A stretch of 44,539 nt of DNA. Source: Candidatus Melainabacteria bacterium (GTDB lineage: Bacteria; Cyanobacteriota; Vampirovibrionia; Obscuribacterales; Obscuribacteraceae). The stretch spans positions 1-44,539 of the forward strand of contig QKMZ01000009.1 in assembly GCA_003242885.1 (NCBI GenBank), read 5' to 3'. The position numbers were made by a program, and so were the translations under genes. The notes below the pieces were generated by a model that was given only the letters and a program-made list of their open reading frames with translations, was not told the origin of the DNA and searched no databases. Positions 32,159 to 40,202 of the stretch are shown piece after piece (positions within the stretch are counted from its first letter, which is position 1; each line of letters opens with the position of its first letter).

Positions 32159-33730
32159 CTAATAGCGCCCCCATGGGTCATATTTATCCCAGGATTCCTC
32201 ATCATCACGTTCCCATTGTTTACGCTTTTTGCCTTCTTTGATCTTGTCACGACCGGCCTGGTTTTGCTCAAGAGCCTGATCAAGTTTTTCTAGCGATGCC
32301 TTGTCGCGATCTTTTTGCTCTTCCGTCCTGCCCGGTTGCACATGCTCCTGCAGTTTGTCGGCCTTTGCGGAGTCCAGTGCCTCTCTGCCTTCTTTCATGA
32401 AGTCCCTGTTGCGGTCATCGAGGGGAATCCATTTGACCAATTCATTAGCGATGGAGGCACCCTGCATAAACAGGCCCATCACAGGATGGCTCATGAAGTT
32501 CTCCTGCATCGGATTTATCACCCGCCCGCCTTCCTGGGCCTTGAGCTGCTCCATGGTTTTGCTGCGTTCGAATTGCTTATGAGTGTTGGCCAGCTCCCGC
32601 TCTAAAACGCCCGACCATCGGGCGCGATCAGCATGCTCCATCCAGTCGCGGAGCATTTGATATTCGTCAATTGGCAGCTTTTCGTTGCCTTTTTCGCGTA
32701 GTTTGGCGGTCAACTCGAAGAGCTTCTCTGGCTTGGTGTCCTTGTTGTACTTTTCGCCTTTATATTCAAAATGGTCTTTCTCTTTTGGTCCTACGGCCTT
32801 TTCGGGACTTTGCTGGCTATCGCGCTCGCCATATTTTTCTTTGTCCTTCATCCAGCCCACAAGCTTCTTGTACTCGTCTACCGGGATGCGGTCGTCATAG
32901 TTGTCCCAGAGATGGGTGTTCAGATCCCGTAACTCCTTGAGGCTATTTGCTTTACTCCACTCTTTTCCGGCAGCCTGAATGGTGTCTTGGAAGTATGGTT
33001 TTGCAGGCTCATCGAGATCCGGGCTGGGCCGGTCCTTCTTTGCTCGCTCTTTTTCGAGCTGCTTTTCCTTCCATTTGTCGTAAGGGTCCAATTGCTCACG
33101 GATGATCTTTTTGTGCATCCAGGGAAGCTCCAGACCATCTCTAATGCGTTCCTGGAGAGCTAGATCCTTCTCTCTTTTGCGTTCGGCAACGCGCTTGCGC
33201 TCTTTTTCTTCTTTAGCGGAGTTGTACCGTTCCATCTCCAGAGGGTGGACTCTCTCCAGATACTGGCGCCCATACTCTTTTGCCTTGTCGTAGTCTCGAA
33301 CATCTAGCCTAACGTCTTTGCCGCTTTTGTCTTTGCCTAACACCATCAAGTGGAGATGGTGGTTATCTGTGTTGCCGTGCCCTACAGCAATCCAGCGCAA
33401 GTCTTGCCCTTTTTCCGAACTAAGCTTCGCCATAACATCGCGAGCGAGAGCTTTCCTGTCGTCCGGGTTTATCTCTGGGGCAAGGGTGACCTTGTGCGTG
33501 AGCACATTGGCGTTCTTCATCTCGCGCAGAGCCTTCCGAAACTCTTTCGGGTCCATGTTGTCGTTTTCGCCATCGAACAGTTCACGACCGCCCTTCTCAC
33601 GGTCTTCACCAGGGCGGTGTTGAATGTATTTGAGATGTGCCAGCGCCTTACCCAGAGCAATTACATTGCCAGTTTTGCCAGCTATCCTCGGCTGCCGCTT
33701 CGCTGAAATGTAGCTGTGCCTGACTATCAT
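32159..33730 (-). CDS. Relaxase / mobilization nuclease
   Basis: Nicks oriT and covalently leads the strand into the recipient. The 523-residue protein has the nuclease domain at the N-terminus: a Tyr in RHSYISAKRQP, a helix region, and the metal motif VGHGNTDNHHLHLMV with His118, Asp122, His125 and His127. The remainder is a long, charged, helical region (KEEKERKRVAERKREKDL and more), probably for DNA and coupling-protein contacts. The start overlaps the MobC-like stop (ATGA). MOB class cannot be fixed by eye; MOBP or MOBQ is likely. Confidence 0.88.
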   Translation of the reverse strand: MIVRHSYISAKRQPRIAGKTGNVIALGKALAHLKYIQHRPGEDREKGGRELFDGENDNMDPKEFRKALREMKNANVLTHKVTLAPEINPDDRKALARDVMAKLSSEKGQDLRWIAVGHGNTDNHHLHLMVLGKDKSGKDVRLDVRDYDKAKEYGRQYLERVHPLEMERYNSAKEEKERKRVAERKREKDLALQERIRDGLELPWMHKKIIREQLDPYDKWKEKQLEKERAKKDRPSPDLDEPAKPYFQDTIQAAGKEWSKANSLKELRDLNTHLWDNYDDRIPVDEYKKLVGWMKDKEKYGERDSQQSPEKAVGPKEKDHFEYKGEKYNKDTKPEKLFELTAKLREKGNEKLPIDEYQMLRDWMEHADRARWSGVLERELANTHKQFERSKTMEQLKAQEGGRVINPMQENFMSHPVMGLFMQGASIANELVKWIPLDDRNRDFMKEGREALDSAKADKLQEHVQPGRTEEQKDRDKASLEKLDQALEQNQAGRDKIKEGKKRKQWERDDEESWDKYDPWGRY

Positions 33731-34182
33731 GGGCTCGTTACGACCTTCTTGGTTCTTGTAGCTAGGTCGGCTTCATCGCGTTCAACGTGCTTCCGCATTT
33801 TTTGCTTGGCAGTATTTGCTGCTGCCTCGAATGCCGCCCGGGCGTTCTCATCGTCCGGCAATGCCATCCAGGAAAGTTCATAAAGTGTTCCGATAGCGGC
33901 ACCCTGGCGGGCCAGCATTTTGCAGATCCGGTCGACGCCCTGGTGGGTCGCCTTGATGTGCTGGTCAGTCGCGTACCGAATTGCCTGGGCAACTTCAGCC
34001 TCCCGGTCATCTGCCGTCAGCTTTTCCTGGTTGTCCAAATACCAGAGAAGAGCTTGCCGCGAAAAGTCAGCCCGAGTTTTTCCGGCTGCCTTTGCTGCGT
34101 CGTCGAGTCGTTTCATGTCGGCCAAATTGAGCCGGGTCTCGACCCTCGGGCTGAATCTCAGAGATTTCTTCGGTTCTTCCAT
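33727..34182 (-). CDS. MobC-like relaxosome accessory protein
   Basis: A 151-residue DNA-binding accessory protein. The N-terminal ribbon-helix-helix-like part (RVETRLNLADMKRLDDAAKAAGKTRADFSRQALLWYL) would recognise oriT. A helical part with VDRICKMLARQGAAIGTLYELSWMAL follows, as in MobC/BmgB-type proteins. First gene of the transfer operon, transcribed away from the probable oriT, and coupled to the relaxase. Confidence 0.8.
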   Translation of the reverse strand: MEEPKKSLRFSPRVETRLNLADMKRLDDAAKAAGKTRADFSRQALLWYLDNQEKLTADDREAEVAQAIRYATDQHIKATHQGVDRICKMLARQGAAIGTLYELSWMALPDDENARAAFEAAANTAKQKMRKHVERDEADLATRTKKVVTSP

Positions 34183-34199
34183 GTGCGCCTCCTCTAACC

Positions 34200-34256
34200 C
34201 TTGCTATCAGTGTAATATAAGGATAGTGCGGCGCCAAGGGTGTAAACCCTAGAGTA
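34200..34256. other. Probable oriT
   Basis: This lies just upstream of the MobC-relaxase operon, the usual position. It contains the inverted repeat AGGGT-GTAA-ACCCT (34239-34252). On the minus strand it contains CACTATCCTTATA, whose TATCCT resembles the YATCCTG nick region of IncP/Ti-type oriT. No nick site is proven. Confidence 0.5.
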
Positions 34257-34463
34257 TGTGCGGCGGCTCTAAAGCCCATACAATGGGCTTATTTATTAAT
34301 GCGCGTATGCGCTTTATCTTGCCTTACCGAATGGTAGGACCATCGGTTCGGGGGATGGTTGCGCGTCGTTGCCCACTCCGCGCGGCTGCTTCGCAGCCAA
34401 GTGAGCCACAAAGCAACGAGGCAAAATACCATCCCAAACCACCAGAGCGAACAAGGTGAGCGA

Positions 34464-34645
34464 GCACCAAAGGTGCCAGTTCGGAGCGGTACCCCGCGTC
34501 ATTCTCAGCACCGGAGGTGCGGGTTCTGCTCTGTCCTGGTCTTAGCGCATTCGAGAGCGCGTTATCCCCAGCGCCGCAGGTGCGTGCCCTAGAGCCCATT
34601 CGAGAAGGGCGATATCCTCAGCACCAAAGGTGCGTGCCTAGTCTT
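34464..34645 (+). repeat. Four GCACC-NNN-GGTGC hairpins within tandem ~49-bp repeats
   Basis: Hairpins GCACC-NNN-GGTGC lie at 34464-34476, 34508-34520, 34571-34583 (one base changed) and 34621-34633. The last two are embedded in two tandem 49-bp units (34548-34596 and 34597-34645), each starting CATTCGAGA and containing TATCC(C/T)CAGC and GGTGCGTGCC. The loop triplets vary while the stems are kept. Confidence 0.75.
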
Positions 34646-34898
34646 TCCACCGGGGTGGGGGTGGTCCTGTTCTGCGATCTTTATCGCCGCCCGGACTCTT
34701 TGGCAATTTGACCGAGCCACCGCCAAGTCTAAATACTGTTCCGAAGATCCCGACAATGCTACGCAGCACGGCAAAACTCAAAAGGCGCTCGACCATCTGA
34801 ACCGCTGGGCGTAAAAGCGAAGGCGCACGACCGCCAGCCATGACGCCGAAGGCTACAAAAATCAGAAGCAACAAACCGAGCGCCGAAATAATCTCCAT
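34638..34898 (-). CDS. Small membrane protein near oriT, 86 aa
   Basis: Starts MEIISALGLLLLIFVAFGVMAGG with AGGA seven bases upstream. There are one or two membrane spans (the second VLRSIVGIFGTVFRL), then a basic, Pro-rich tail (KLPKSPGGDKDRRTGPPPPRW). It could be a small pilin- or channel-like transfer protein, but no family is recognised. The stop lies within the hairpin-repeat block. Confidence 0.55.
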   Translation of the reverse strand: MEIISALGLLLLIFVAFGVMAGGRAPSLLRPAVQMVERLLSFAVLRSIVGIFGTVFRLGGGSVKLPKSPGGDKDRRTGPPPPRWKD

Positions 34899-35063
34899 AG
34901 GACCATCCTACTGCGCCTGCCCAGAATTCGAGTTCGGGGTGCCAACTCCGGACCGAATGCAGCTAGGGCGGCGGGTGGGTAGCCACTGCCCCAGAGGGCA
35001 GCTACAAAAATGTCGATGAGCCCATGAAAAAAGCCCCAGGCACGAATGCCCAGGGCGTGATTT

Positions 35064-35237
35064 CTAGCCAGCTCGGTAGACTGTCGGGTCGCCAATCTCT
35101 GCGAGCATCCGAAGTCCCTTACGCATGAACTCACAACCGTCGCATGCCTCCTCCCGCTCGTGGCAAGTGTGGTACTCGCCGAGGCGTGACTGCTTGATGT
35201 ACTTCTCTGCGAGTTCTTTCTTCTGAGCGTCTGTCAT
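35064..35237 (-). CDS. Small Cys/His motif protein, 57 aa
   Basis: The start at 35237 follows GAGGTGA. The sequence MTDAQKKELAEKYIKQSRLG is followed by YHTCHEREEACDGCEFMRKG, a probable zinc-binding C-x6-C-x2-C/His cluster. No family recognised. It is one of several short genes separated by the duplicated noncoding module. Confidence 0.55.
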   Translation of the reverse strand: MTDAQKKELAEKYIKQSRLGEYHTCHEREEACDGCEFMRKGLRMLAEIGDPTVYRAG

Positions 35238-35264
35238 GTCCGTCACCTCATTGTCCGGCGCCTT

Positions 35265-35463
35265 CACCGGCTACAAATGGGATACCGCCCAAAGTTTTGC
35301 TGTCAGGACTGGCGTAGCCACCCGCAGGGCTTGGTCTTGATAGCGGAACTTTTGGTGGTACCCTCAAAAAAGCCGGGGGAGGAGAGGTCGACAATCCAGT
35401 GAAGTACGGCAGAGCCGGGCGCAACGGTGTGGGCGGATAATACAAAAATGCCGCAGGCACACA
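35265..35463 (-). repeat. Duplicated ~200-bp noncoding module, copy A
   Basis: About 85% identical by eye to 35780-35977, including blocks GGGATACCGCCCAAA, CTGTCAGGACTGGCGTAGCC, TTTTGGTGGTACCCTCAAA and CGGTGTGGGCGGATAATA. Small insertions and deletions change the reading frame, so it is not coding. It lies 3' of the 35520-35750 gene. Confidence 0.8.
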
Positions 35464-35519
35464 GACTGGAATCAAGACTGCGCCTTTAGGACACGACCAA
35501 AAGAAGAGAGCCGAAGCCC

Positions 35520-35750
35520 TCACCAAGTACCATTTTCGTCAAGACAATCAAGACAGAGCGGCACCTTGCAGCTCTTCGCCCAATAGGCTTCCCAAGTTTC
35601 CAAAGCCCGCTTTTGCTTTCCCATGGAACTCAAAGCCAGTATCTCTCTGTAGGTTTCATGAATTTCCGCTGGCGTCATATCGGATGGAATGTGTTTCGGC
35701 TTGAATAGCGCTATTACGTTGTTTTTGGGAACTCTGTCGAATTTCAGCAT
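35520..35750 (-). CDS. Hypothetical protein, 76 aa
   Basis: Starts MLKFDRVPKNNVIALFKPKH, with GAGAGGA before the ATG. The middle is helical (TPAEIHETYREILALSSMGKQKRALETWEAYW), and there is a C-terminal Cys cluster (CKVPLCLDCLDENG) that may bind zinc. The protein lies between two copies of the noncoding module. No family recognised. Confidence 0.55.
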   Translation of the reverse strand: MLKFDRVPKNNVIALFKPKHIPSDMTPAEIHETYREILALSSMGKQKRALETWEAYWAKSCKVPLCLDCLDENGTW

Positions 35751-35779
35751 GATTGCGATCCTCTCGTTTCCGGCTTCTT

Positions 35780-35977
35780 CACCGGCTTCCTATGGGATAC
35801 CGCCCAAAATTTTTCTGTCAGGACTGGCGTAGCCACCCGCCAGGGCTTGGTCTTGATAGAAGAATTTTTGGTGGTACCCTCAAATAAGCCGGGGAGAGGA
35901 CGACGAGATCCAGTGCAGAGCGGCAAAGTCGCTCGTAACGGTGTGGGCGGATAATATAAAAATGCCGCAGGCACACA
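35780..35977 (-). repeat. Duplicated ~200-bp noncoding module, copy B
   Basis: The second copy of the module at 35265-35463, in the same orientation. It lies 3' of the 36107-36469 gene, so each copy follows a small minus-strand gene. Confidence 0.8.
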
Positions 35978-36106
35978 CCAAATACAATCGACCTGGGCGA
36001 GCAGCACCGAAACCCTTATCAGGGCATGGTCTTGAGACTGGCAACTCCAACAAGAACTCGGCAAGCAAATAAAAGCACCGTATATAGTGCCTCAAAGATC
36101 TGCGGT

Positions 36107-36469
36107 TTAGACAGTAATTTTTGGTTCTACGAAGTAGTAAGCGCCTTTCCCACAACTACTGCAATCGTTTGTCCAGGCAAACGATACCTCACTCATGCGA
36201 TCATGTTCTTCGCCATCTGCTGGTGCGCAATCGAGACAATAAAATTTTGAGTTCGCCAGATGCTGTCCAAAGTATTTAGCGATCATAGTTAAAGCTGTCT
36301 CCGCCTCATTCTTAGCTTGTTCGGCAATGTGGATTATGGCTTTATCGCCAAGCGCTTTCTTGGTTTCGTTGTGCAGTTTTATCGTCTCTTTGCACTTAAA
36401 AACATGAGTAATGAGGGCTCGTAAAACCAGCTCCTGTTCTTGCTTATCAGTAATTTTCAAGTCTGACAT
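36107..36469 (-). CDS. Hypothetical protein with C-terminal zinc ribbon, 120 aa
   Basis: An N-terminal helical part (KQEQELVLRALITHVFKCKETIKLH, AEQAKNEAETALTMIAKYFG) and a C-terminal ribbon-like cluster (FYCLDCAPADGEE, then NDCSSCGKGAYYF), giving two CxxC pairs. The ribosome site is poor. It probably binds zinc; no family recognised. It sits between the toxin-antitoxin pair and module copy B. Confidence 0.6.
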   Translation of the reverse strand: MSDLKITDKQEQELVLRALITHVFKCKETIKLHNETKKALGDKAIIHIAEQAKNEAETALTMIAKYFGQHLANSKFYCLDCAPADGEEHDRMSEVSFAWTNDCSSCGKGAYYFVEPKITV

Positions 36470-36486
36470 CTTTTACACCGAAGGAG

Positions 36487-36855
36487 CTAATAATTGTAGC
36501 TAACGAGCGAATGATAACTATTTGCGAGTGTCAAACCTGTTGCCTCAAGATTCGCTATTGCTGTCACTATCTGGTCGTAAGTTATGTCACCTGGTTTATT
36601 TTTACGATGAACAAGAAAAAGTCCAGGATGGGTCAGATTTTGAGCCATCCTAATCTCGTGCAATTCGACGAAATCAGCCGGGTTGTGTGTTAGTAAAATG
36701 CGATTGTCATCTATGGCAGCGGCGAAAACGTCCGCATCGCGGACGTTTCGCAGGTTAGCTTCACTTACAGTCAAAACGTCATGCTGGGCATCTCGCAACT
36801 TTTGAACGAGCAATTTTGCCTCAGAGCACTCATCGACAAGCAGTCGGACGGCCAA
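36487..36855 (-). CDS. DUF5615 PIN-like toxin candidate
   Basis: A 122-residue PIN-like nuclease-fold protein. RLLVDECSEAKLLVQKLRDAQHDVLTV carries the first acidic residues, RDADVFAAAIDDNRILLTHNPADF the next set, as in DUF5615 (Mut7-C-like) proteins paired with DUF433 proteins. It may be an RNase toxin. It overlaps the end of the DUF433 gene by 26 bases, the normal order antitoxin then toxin. Confidence 0.8.
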   Translation of the reverse strand: MAVRLLVDECSEAKLLVQKLRDAQHDVLTVSEANLRNVRDADVFAAAIDDNRILLTHNPADFVELHEIRMAQNLTHPGLFLVHRKNKPGDITYDQIVTAIANLEATGLTLANSYHSLVSYNY

Positions 36856-37348
36856 GCGTTACTCCTTTTTCTTGCAGCAAACGCCCTTCTTCAGCCGCTT
36901 CCATTTCAAGCAGAGTCTTATTAGCCTCGCAATATTGCAAGACTTCTAAAATCACCTCTCGGGGCAGATCCCAGTTGTCCATGGCGTCTTCAACCGACAG
37001 ATTATTGACTGCCATTTCAATCCAAACAGCTGCCGCAGGAAGTTTGCGCCCTTTGACGTAGAGCTGCTTTTTCCAAGGGTGGGCATGTTCGGTGAGGTAC
37101 ATCCAACCTTTTATTTCTGGTTTTTCTATTCCCAACATAATGAGCCTCTGGAGCGCTTCTCCTGGATGTCCAACAAAAAACTGATTTCCTTTTTTAGCTT
37201 CCATAGCTAGATGTAACGTCAATTCTACAGCCAGCAGAACAGCGTCTTTCTTGCTATTTGCATTGAGTACAGCTTGCAGTGTTTCAATAGTGGCCTGCTG
37301 CTCAGGACTTACATCAAAATTTTCTCGCCGAATGTCTTTTGTTGCCAT
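36830..37348 (-). CDS. DUF433 antitoxin-like protein with N-terminal extension
   Basis: The start at 37348 (MATKDIRRENFDV) follows AGGTGA. The N-terminal ~50 residues (VSPEQQATIETLQAVLNANSKKDAVLLAV) look like a ribbon/helix DNA-binding part. The C-terminal half (GRKLPAAAVWIEMAVNNLSVEDAMDNWDLPREVILEVLQYCEAN) is the DUF433 HTH domain, though the usual spacing is a little changed. At about 172 residues it is longer than the standard ~75-residue DUF433 antitoxin. It likely neutralises the DUF5615 protein and autoregulates the pair, aiding plasmid maintenance. Confidence 0.75.
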   Translation of the reverse strand: MATKDIRRENFDVSPEQQATIETLQAVLNANSKKDAVLLAVELTLHLAMEAKKGNQFFVGHPGEALQRLIMLGIEKPEIKGWMYLTEHAHPWKKQLYVKGRKLPAAAVWIEMAVNNLSVEDAMDNWDLPREVILEVLQYCEANKTLLEMEAAEEGRLLQEKGVTLGRPTACR

Positions 37349-37472
37349 ACAAATCACCTGAGTAGATTACGAGTATAACCCACTGGTAATGACTTGGCAA
37401 TAGGTAATTATGTTCCAATAATGCGCCAAGTTGCGGTACACGGCTTTTTTGGGGTGGCGGGTGGGCAGCCTC

Positions 37473-37617
37473 AGCGGGCGATAGCCCGCGCGCAATTCCG
37501 CCGGCACCGGCGGCTAAAGAAAAAGGGCGGAGGGCGGGTAGCCACGCGGCTTGCCGCGCTGTACCAAAAGCGCCCTGGTCGAGTGATAGGCGAAAAGCCG
37601 CCAGGCGGCGGCTTTCG
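37473..37617. repeat. Cluster of GC-rich hairpins
   Basis: Successive stem-loops: GCGGGC/GCCCGC (37473-37488), CCGCCGG/CCGGCGG (37498-37513), CGCGGC/GCCGCG (37545-37558), and an AAAGCCGCC-type stem (37591-37617). They cover the broken end of the RadC remnant. The last could end transcription on either strand. Confidence 0.6.
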
Positions 37618-37870
37618 AGATTTTAAAAATAGAGTTGGATCTGCCTTTTGATACCTCGTGGTAGCCGATCACCTGGTGCTTTGCGTCAAGATGGAAAGCG
37701 ATGAAATGCTCTTCCGAGTAGTGGGCAAGTGGTTGCACGAAGTGATGAAACGAGATCGGATCACTGATGTGCGTCGGTTTAATTCCAGGCTCTTTGACCA
37801 GTATGAGCCGGTATTGAGGCACAATGTATTGGCAAATGAGATCGATCGCGCCAGTGAGCATCAAGCTCAC
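37514..37870 (-). pseudogene. Truncated RadC/JAB-domain protein
   Basis: The N-terminal ~80 residues match RadC-type JAB proteins (YRLILVKEPGIKPTHISDP, HYSEEHFIAFHLDAKHQVIGYHEVSKG). The metal-binding HxH...HNHPSG part is absent. After SKGRS the frame runs through unrelated hairpin DNA to a stop. Such genes are common plasmid passengers. It is probably a remnant. Confidence 0.65.
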
Positions 37871-37950
37871 GGTAGCGAGAAATAGCCCTAACTATTGCTT
37901 CTTTAGAGCAAGCAATACAACGCACATGACAGGGCTGGTGAGACTCGCGA

Positions 37951-38034
37951 CTAAAGGTCGCAAGTATAGAGTCCAACCAGATCTGTAAGCAGACTGCGCT
38001 CGATAGGATTGATGAAACTGTCGTCATTGGTCAT
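37951..38034 (-). CDS. Possible 27-residue peptide
   Basis: GAGGTG precedes an ATG giving MTNDDSFINPIERSLL and ending GLYTCDL before TAG. It could be the start of a longer damaged gene running into the RadC remnant, or a short leader. Support is weak. Confidence 0.3.
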   Translation of the reverse strand: MTNDDSFINPIERSLLTDLVGLYTCDL

Positions 38035-38165
38035 GTTGCACACCTCAGAGCAAGCAGCTCTAGCCTAGCTAGAGCCAAAGAAAAGCGGAATGTGCAATAG
38101 CACAGACCTACCTTCGGCAAGGAAGAGAAAGAGGAGGCGGGCCTGCAAGCCCCGCCTCCCTGCCG

Positions 38166-38555
38166 CTATGCCGCCACCTTGCTTTTCTTGGTCGCAGGTT
38201 TCACTTCGTCCTTTTCTTCAGACTTGGGCTTTGCCCCACAGAGGTGGAATCCGGAGAGCTTCACCACTGGGCGTCTCATCTCTACTTTGACTCCGTTGAT
38301 TTCCTTGGTGTATTTGGAGATTGAGAGCCTGCCGGTAATTGCAACCTCACGCTTTTCGGTTATGAGCTTCATGACTCGGTCAGCTAGCCCGTTCCAGGAC
38401 TCGACATCAATCCACATTGGCTCCGGATTGTCCGTTTTGGAAGAGTAGTCAGCCACGGCCAGGGAGAACTTAGCCAGTTTGTTGTCCGTATCAGTAAAGG
38501 TAGTTGAGACGGGGTTTTGACCGACGCGACCGATGAGAGTGATTTGGTTGTTCAT
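38166..38555 (-). CDS. ssb: Single-stranded DNA-binding protein
   Basis: A 129-residue OB-fold SSB: MNNQITLIGRVGQNPV, FSLAVADYS, MWIDVESWNGLADRV, KREVAITGRLSISKY and MRRPVVKLSGF. The tail is Lys/Glu/Ala-rich (KKSKVAA) and lacks the usual acidic DDDIPF end, as in many plasmid SSBs. It coats single-stranded DNA in replication and conjugation. GGAGGTG precedes the ATG. Confidence 0.9.
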   Translation of the reverse strand: MNNQITLIGRVGQNPVSTTFTDTDNKLAKFSLAVADYSSKTDNPEPMWIDVESWNGLADRVMKLITEKREVAITGRLSISKYTKEINGVKVEMRRPVVKLSGFHLCGAKPKSEEKDEVKPATKKSKVAA

Positions 38556-38973
38556 AAGATGGCACCTCCAGTGCTGTGTTTGAGTGCCAAAAGACCGTGC
38601 AACTGTTTTCGTGAGTGCAAGGACGCGCAGCGCGGAGCAAAGCGGAGTTTATCCTTTCACGGTAGAAAACTGGTGCCAGAGTAAGGCACTGTCTTACACA
38701 GCCCTGAGGTAGCCAGATATGGACGACCAGCAAACCCACAAGGCGCAAAGGTCTTCCCGTCTCACATCCATCAAGAAAGGACAACAAAAAAGCATCTCCA
38801 AAGCCAGGAGACACTTACCACAGGACAATCCGGATACAAAAGAGATGTCGAACAAAAGGGCTAACTGACCGACCAACTCATAACCGAAAACGCGTACAAA
38901 GAAAGGCAGGCTCTCAGTCTTAAACCAAGGAAATCAACGGCATTTGAGATGTGATGCCCAAGGGCTCTCCAGG
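38556..38973. other. Intergenic region between ssb and the GP88-like gene
   Basis: About 420 bases that should hold the ssb promoter. Frames of 107 and 60 codons on the minus strand have no recognisable domains. I see no convincing repeat or terminator. Confidence 0.5.
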
Positions 38974-39768
38974 TCACGGCAGACAAAAAGCACAAGTCTG
39001 ACATGGACGAAGTGAGTCTTTCTGCGACGTTAGAGCAAGGTTACCCATAGCAGCAGGACACAGGGTAAGCAAGTCATGTCGCACAGGTTCTGCATGTCGC
39101 CCGTTCCGGTGATGAGGAAAGCTGACAATGTCTAATTCCATTTCCAGACTTTCAAAGGCTGGAATAACTCCCGAATGCAAGTCCCTGTCTTGCAAAAGCG
39201 CTAGCTTCCAGATGCCTGCAGGAGCTTTGCACAGGGATAAAATAGCCTGCTCATAATTCTCCGAATCGACTGAAAGCCAGCCCTGACAGTTGGGCAAAGC
39301 GGCTAACTTGGTCAACTCGGCAAAGACATCTAAATCGACAAAGCTCCGGGTATAGAACCAAAACTTGCACTCAGAGTGCTTTTTAGCCGTCATTGCCCAT
39401 GCTTGAACGTAATTAGGCTCATAAAAATCACCAACATCATGAACTCTCAATGTGAATGGAATAGCTGTCTGAGTGCCTGTAATCTTGGCAGTAAGCCAGT
39501 CCCGAGGACGAGCTTGCTCGACTAACATCGAGAGATTCTCAGAGAGAAGCTCCGGACCGCCTTCAGCTAGCAAAAATTGCGAAGTTCGGAAGTTGCGTTG
39601 CCGCTTAGCTTTCTGACCGACGGTCTGATACCGCACACCATTGCCATAGCACAATCTCTTGCATAAAGCAGTTGCATTGATACACGTCTCAGTACGCGGA
39701 AGACTGAACGCCCATCCCACTTTACTGTTATTGGTCAACTCCAATCCGTAGTCCATCTTTGTAATCAT
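38974..39768 (-). CDS. GP88-like plasmid/phage protein
   Basis: About 264 residues. The pattern SKVGWAFSLPRTETCINATALCKRLCYG...RYQ followed by RRNFRTSQ-like sequence, HDVGDFYEPNYVQAWAMTAKKHSECKFWFYTRSF, and a terminal Cys cluster (LRPCQTCAFCLP) matches the 'gene product 88' family found in actinophages and plasmids. Function is unknown; the Cys spacing suggests a metal or iron-sulfur site. The start at 39768 has GGAG eight bases upstream; the frame extends to 39888 without support. Confidence 0.75.
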   Translation of the reverse strand: MITKMDYGLELTNNSKVGWAFSLPRTETCINATALCKRLCYGNGVRYQTVGQKAKRQRNFRTSQFLLAEGGPELLSENLSMLVEQARPRDWLTAKITGTQTAIPFTLRVHDVGDFYEPNYVQAWAMTAKKHSECKFWFYTRSFVDLDVFAELTKLAALPNCQGWLSVDSENYEQAILSLCKAPAGIWKLALLQDRDLHSGVIPAFESLEMELDIVSFPHHRNGRHAEPVRHDLLTLCPAAMGNLALTSQKDSLRPCQTCAFCLP

Positions 39769-39888
39769 CGCCATTTCTCCAAGAGACTCAACTGGCAGCA
39801 CGCGCTGCTGGAGAACGCCCCTCGGCTTGGCTCCGCAGAGCAAGTGGGTCTGATAAAAGTGGCCAGAAATAAGAAAACAAACTTGCAC

Positions 39889-40202
39889 GGCGGTGGCGCC
39901 GAGACGAGAAAATGGGCGAACACAGCGCGCGCTTCACCAACGAAAAGCACTTGCTCTCTCGCTAAAAAAAAAAAGAAAAGATTTTGAATAACTTTCTCAA
40001 CAAATAATCTTGTCAAGAAAGTACACTTAGTAGCGTCGGAAACTATCGTTTTCCGGAAATCGAAAAAACAAAAAATTCCGACTCAGGAAGCGCATCTTGC
40101 AACTTCTAAAACGGGGAAGTAAACGATCTAATTCAGTACCGCATACAGTGGCTGTATTTTAGCACCACTCAAGCAAAGAAAAAAGATCTAGCTGCAAAAG
40201 AA
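39889..40202. other. A+T-rich intergenic region between primase and GP88-like genes
   Basis: It contains a run of eleven A (about 39964-39974) and the candidate promoter at 39988-40016; otherwise nothing recognisable. It may also contain the end of the primase transcript. Confidence 0.5.
39988..40016 (-). promoter_or_regulatory. Candidate promoter for the GP88-like gene
   Basis: On the minus strand TTGACA (40016-40011), 17 bases, then AGTTAT as a modest -10. It lies in an A+T-rich region, and the transcript would have a leader of over 200 bases to 39768. Confidence 0.5.

Noticed and set aside
35248..36064. Two Pro-rich minus-strand frames (92 and 106 codons) with similar starts
   Set aside because: They lie in the duplicated module, but insertions and deletions shift the frames against each other after the first third, and neither has a ribosome site. 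The DNA is conserved, not the protein.
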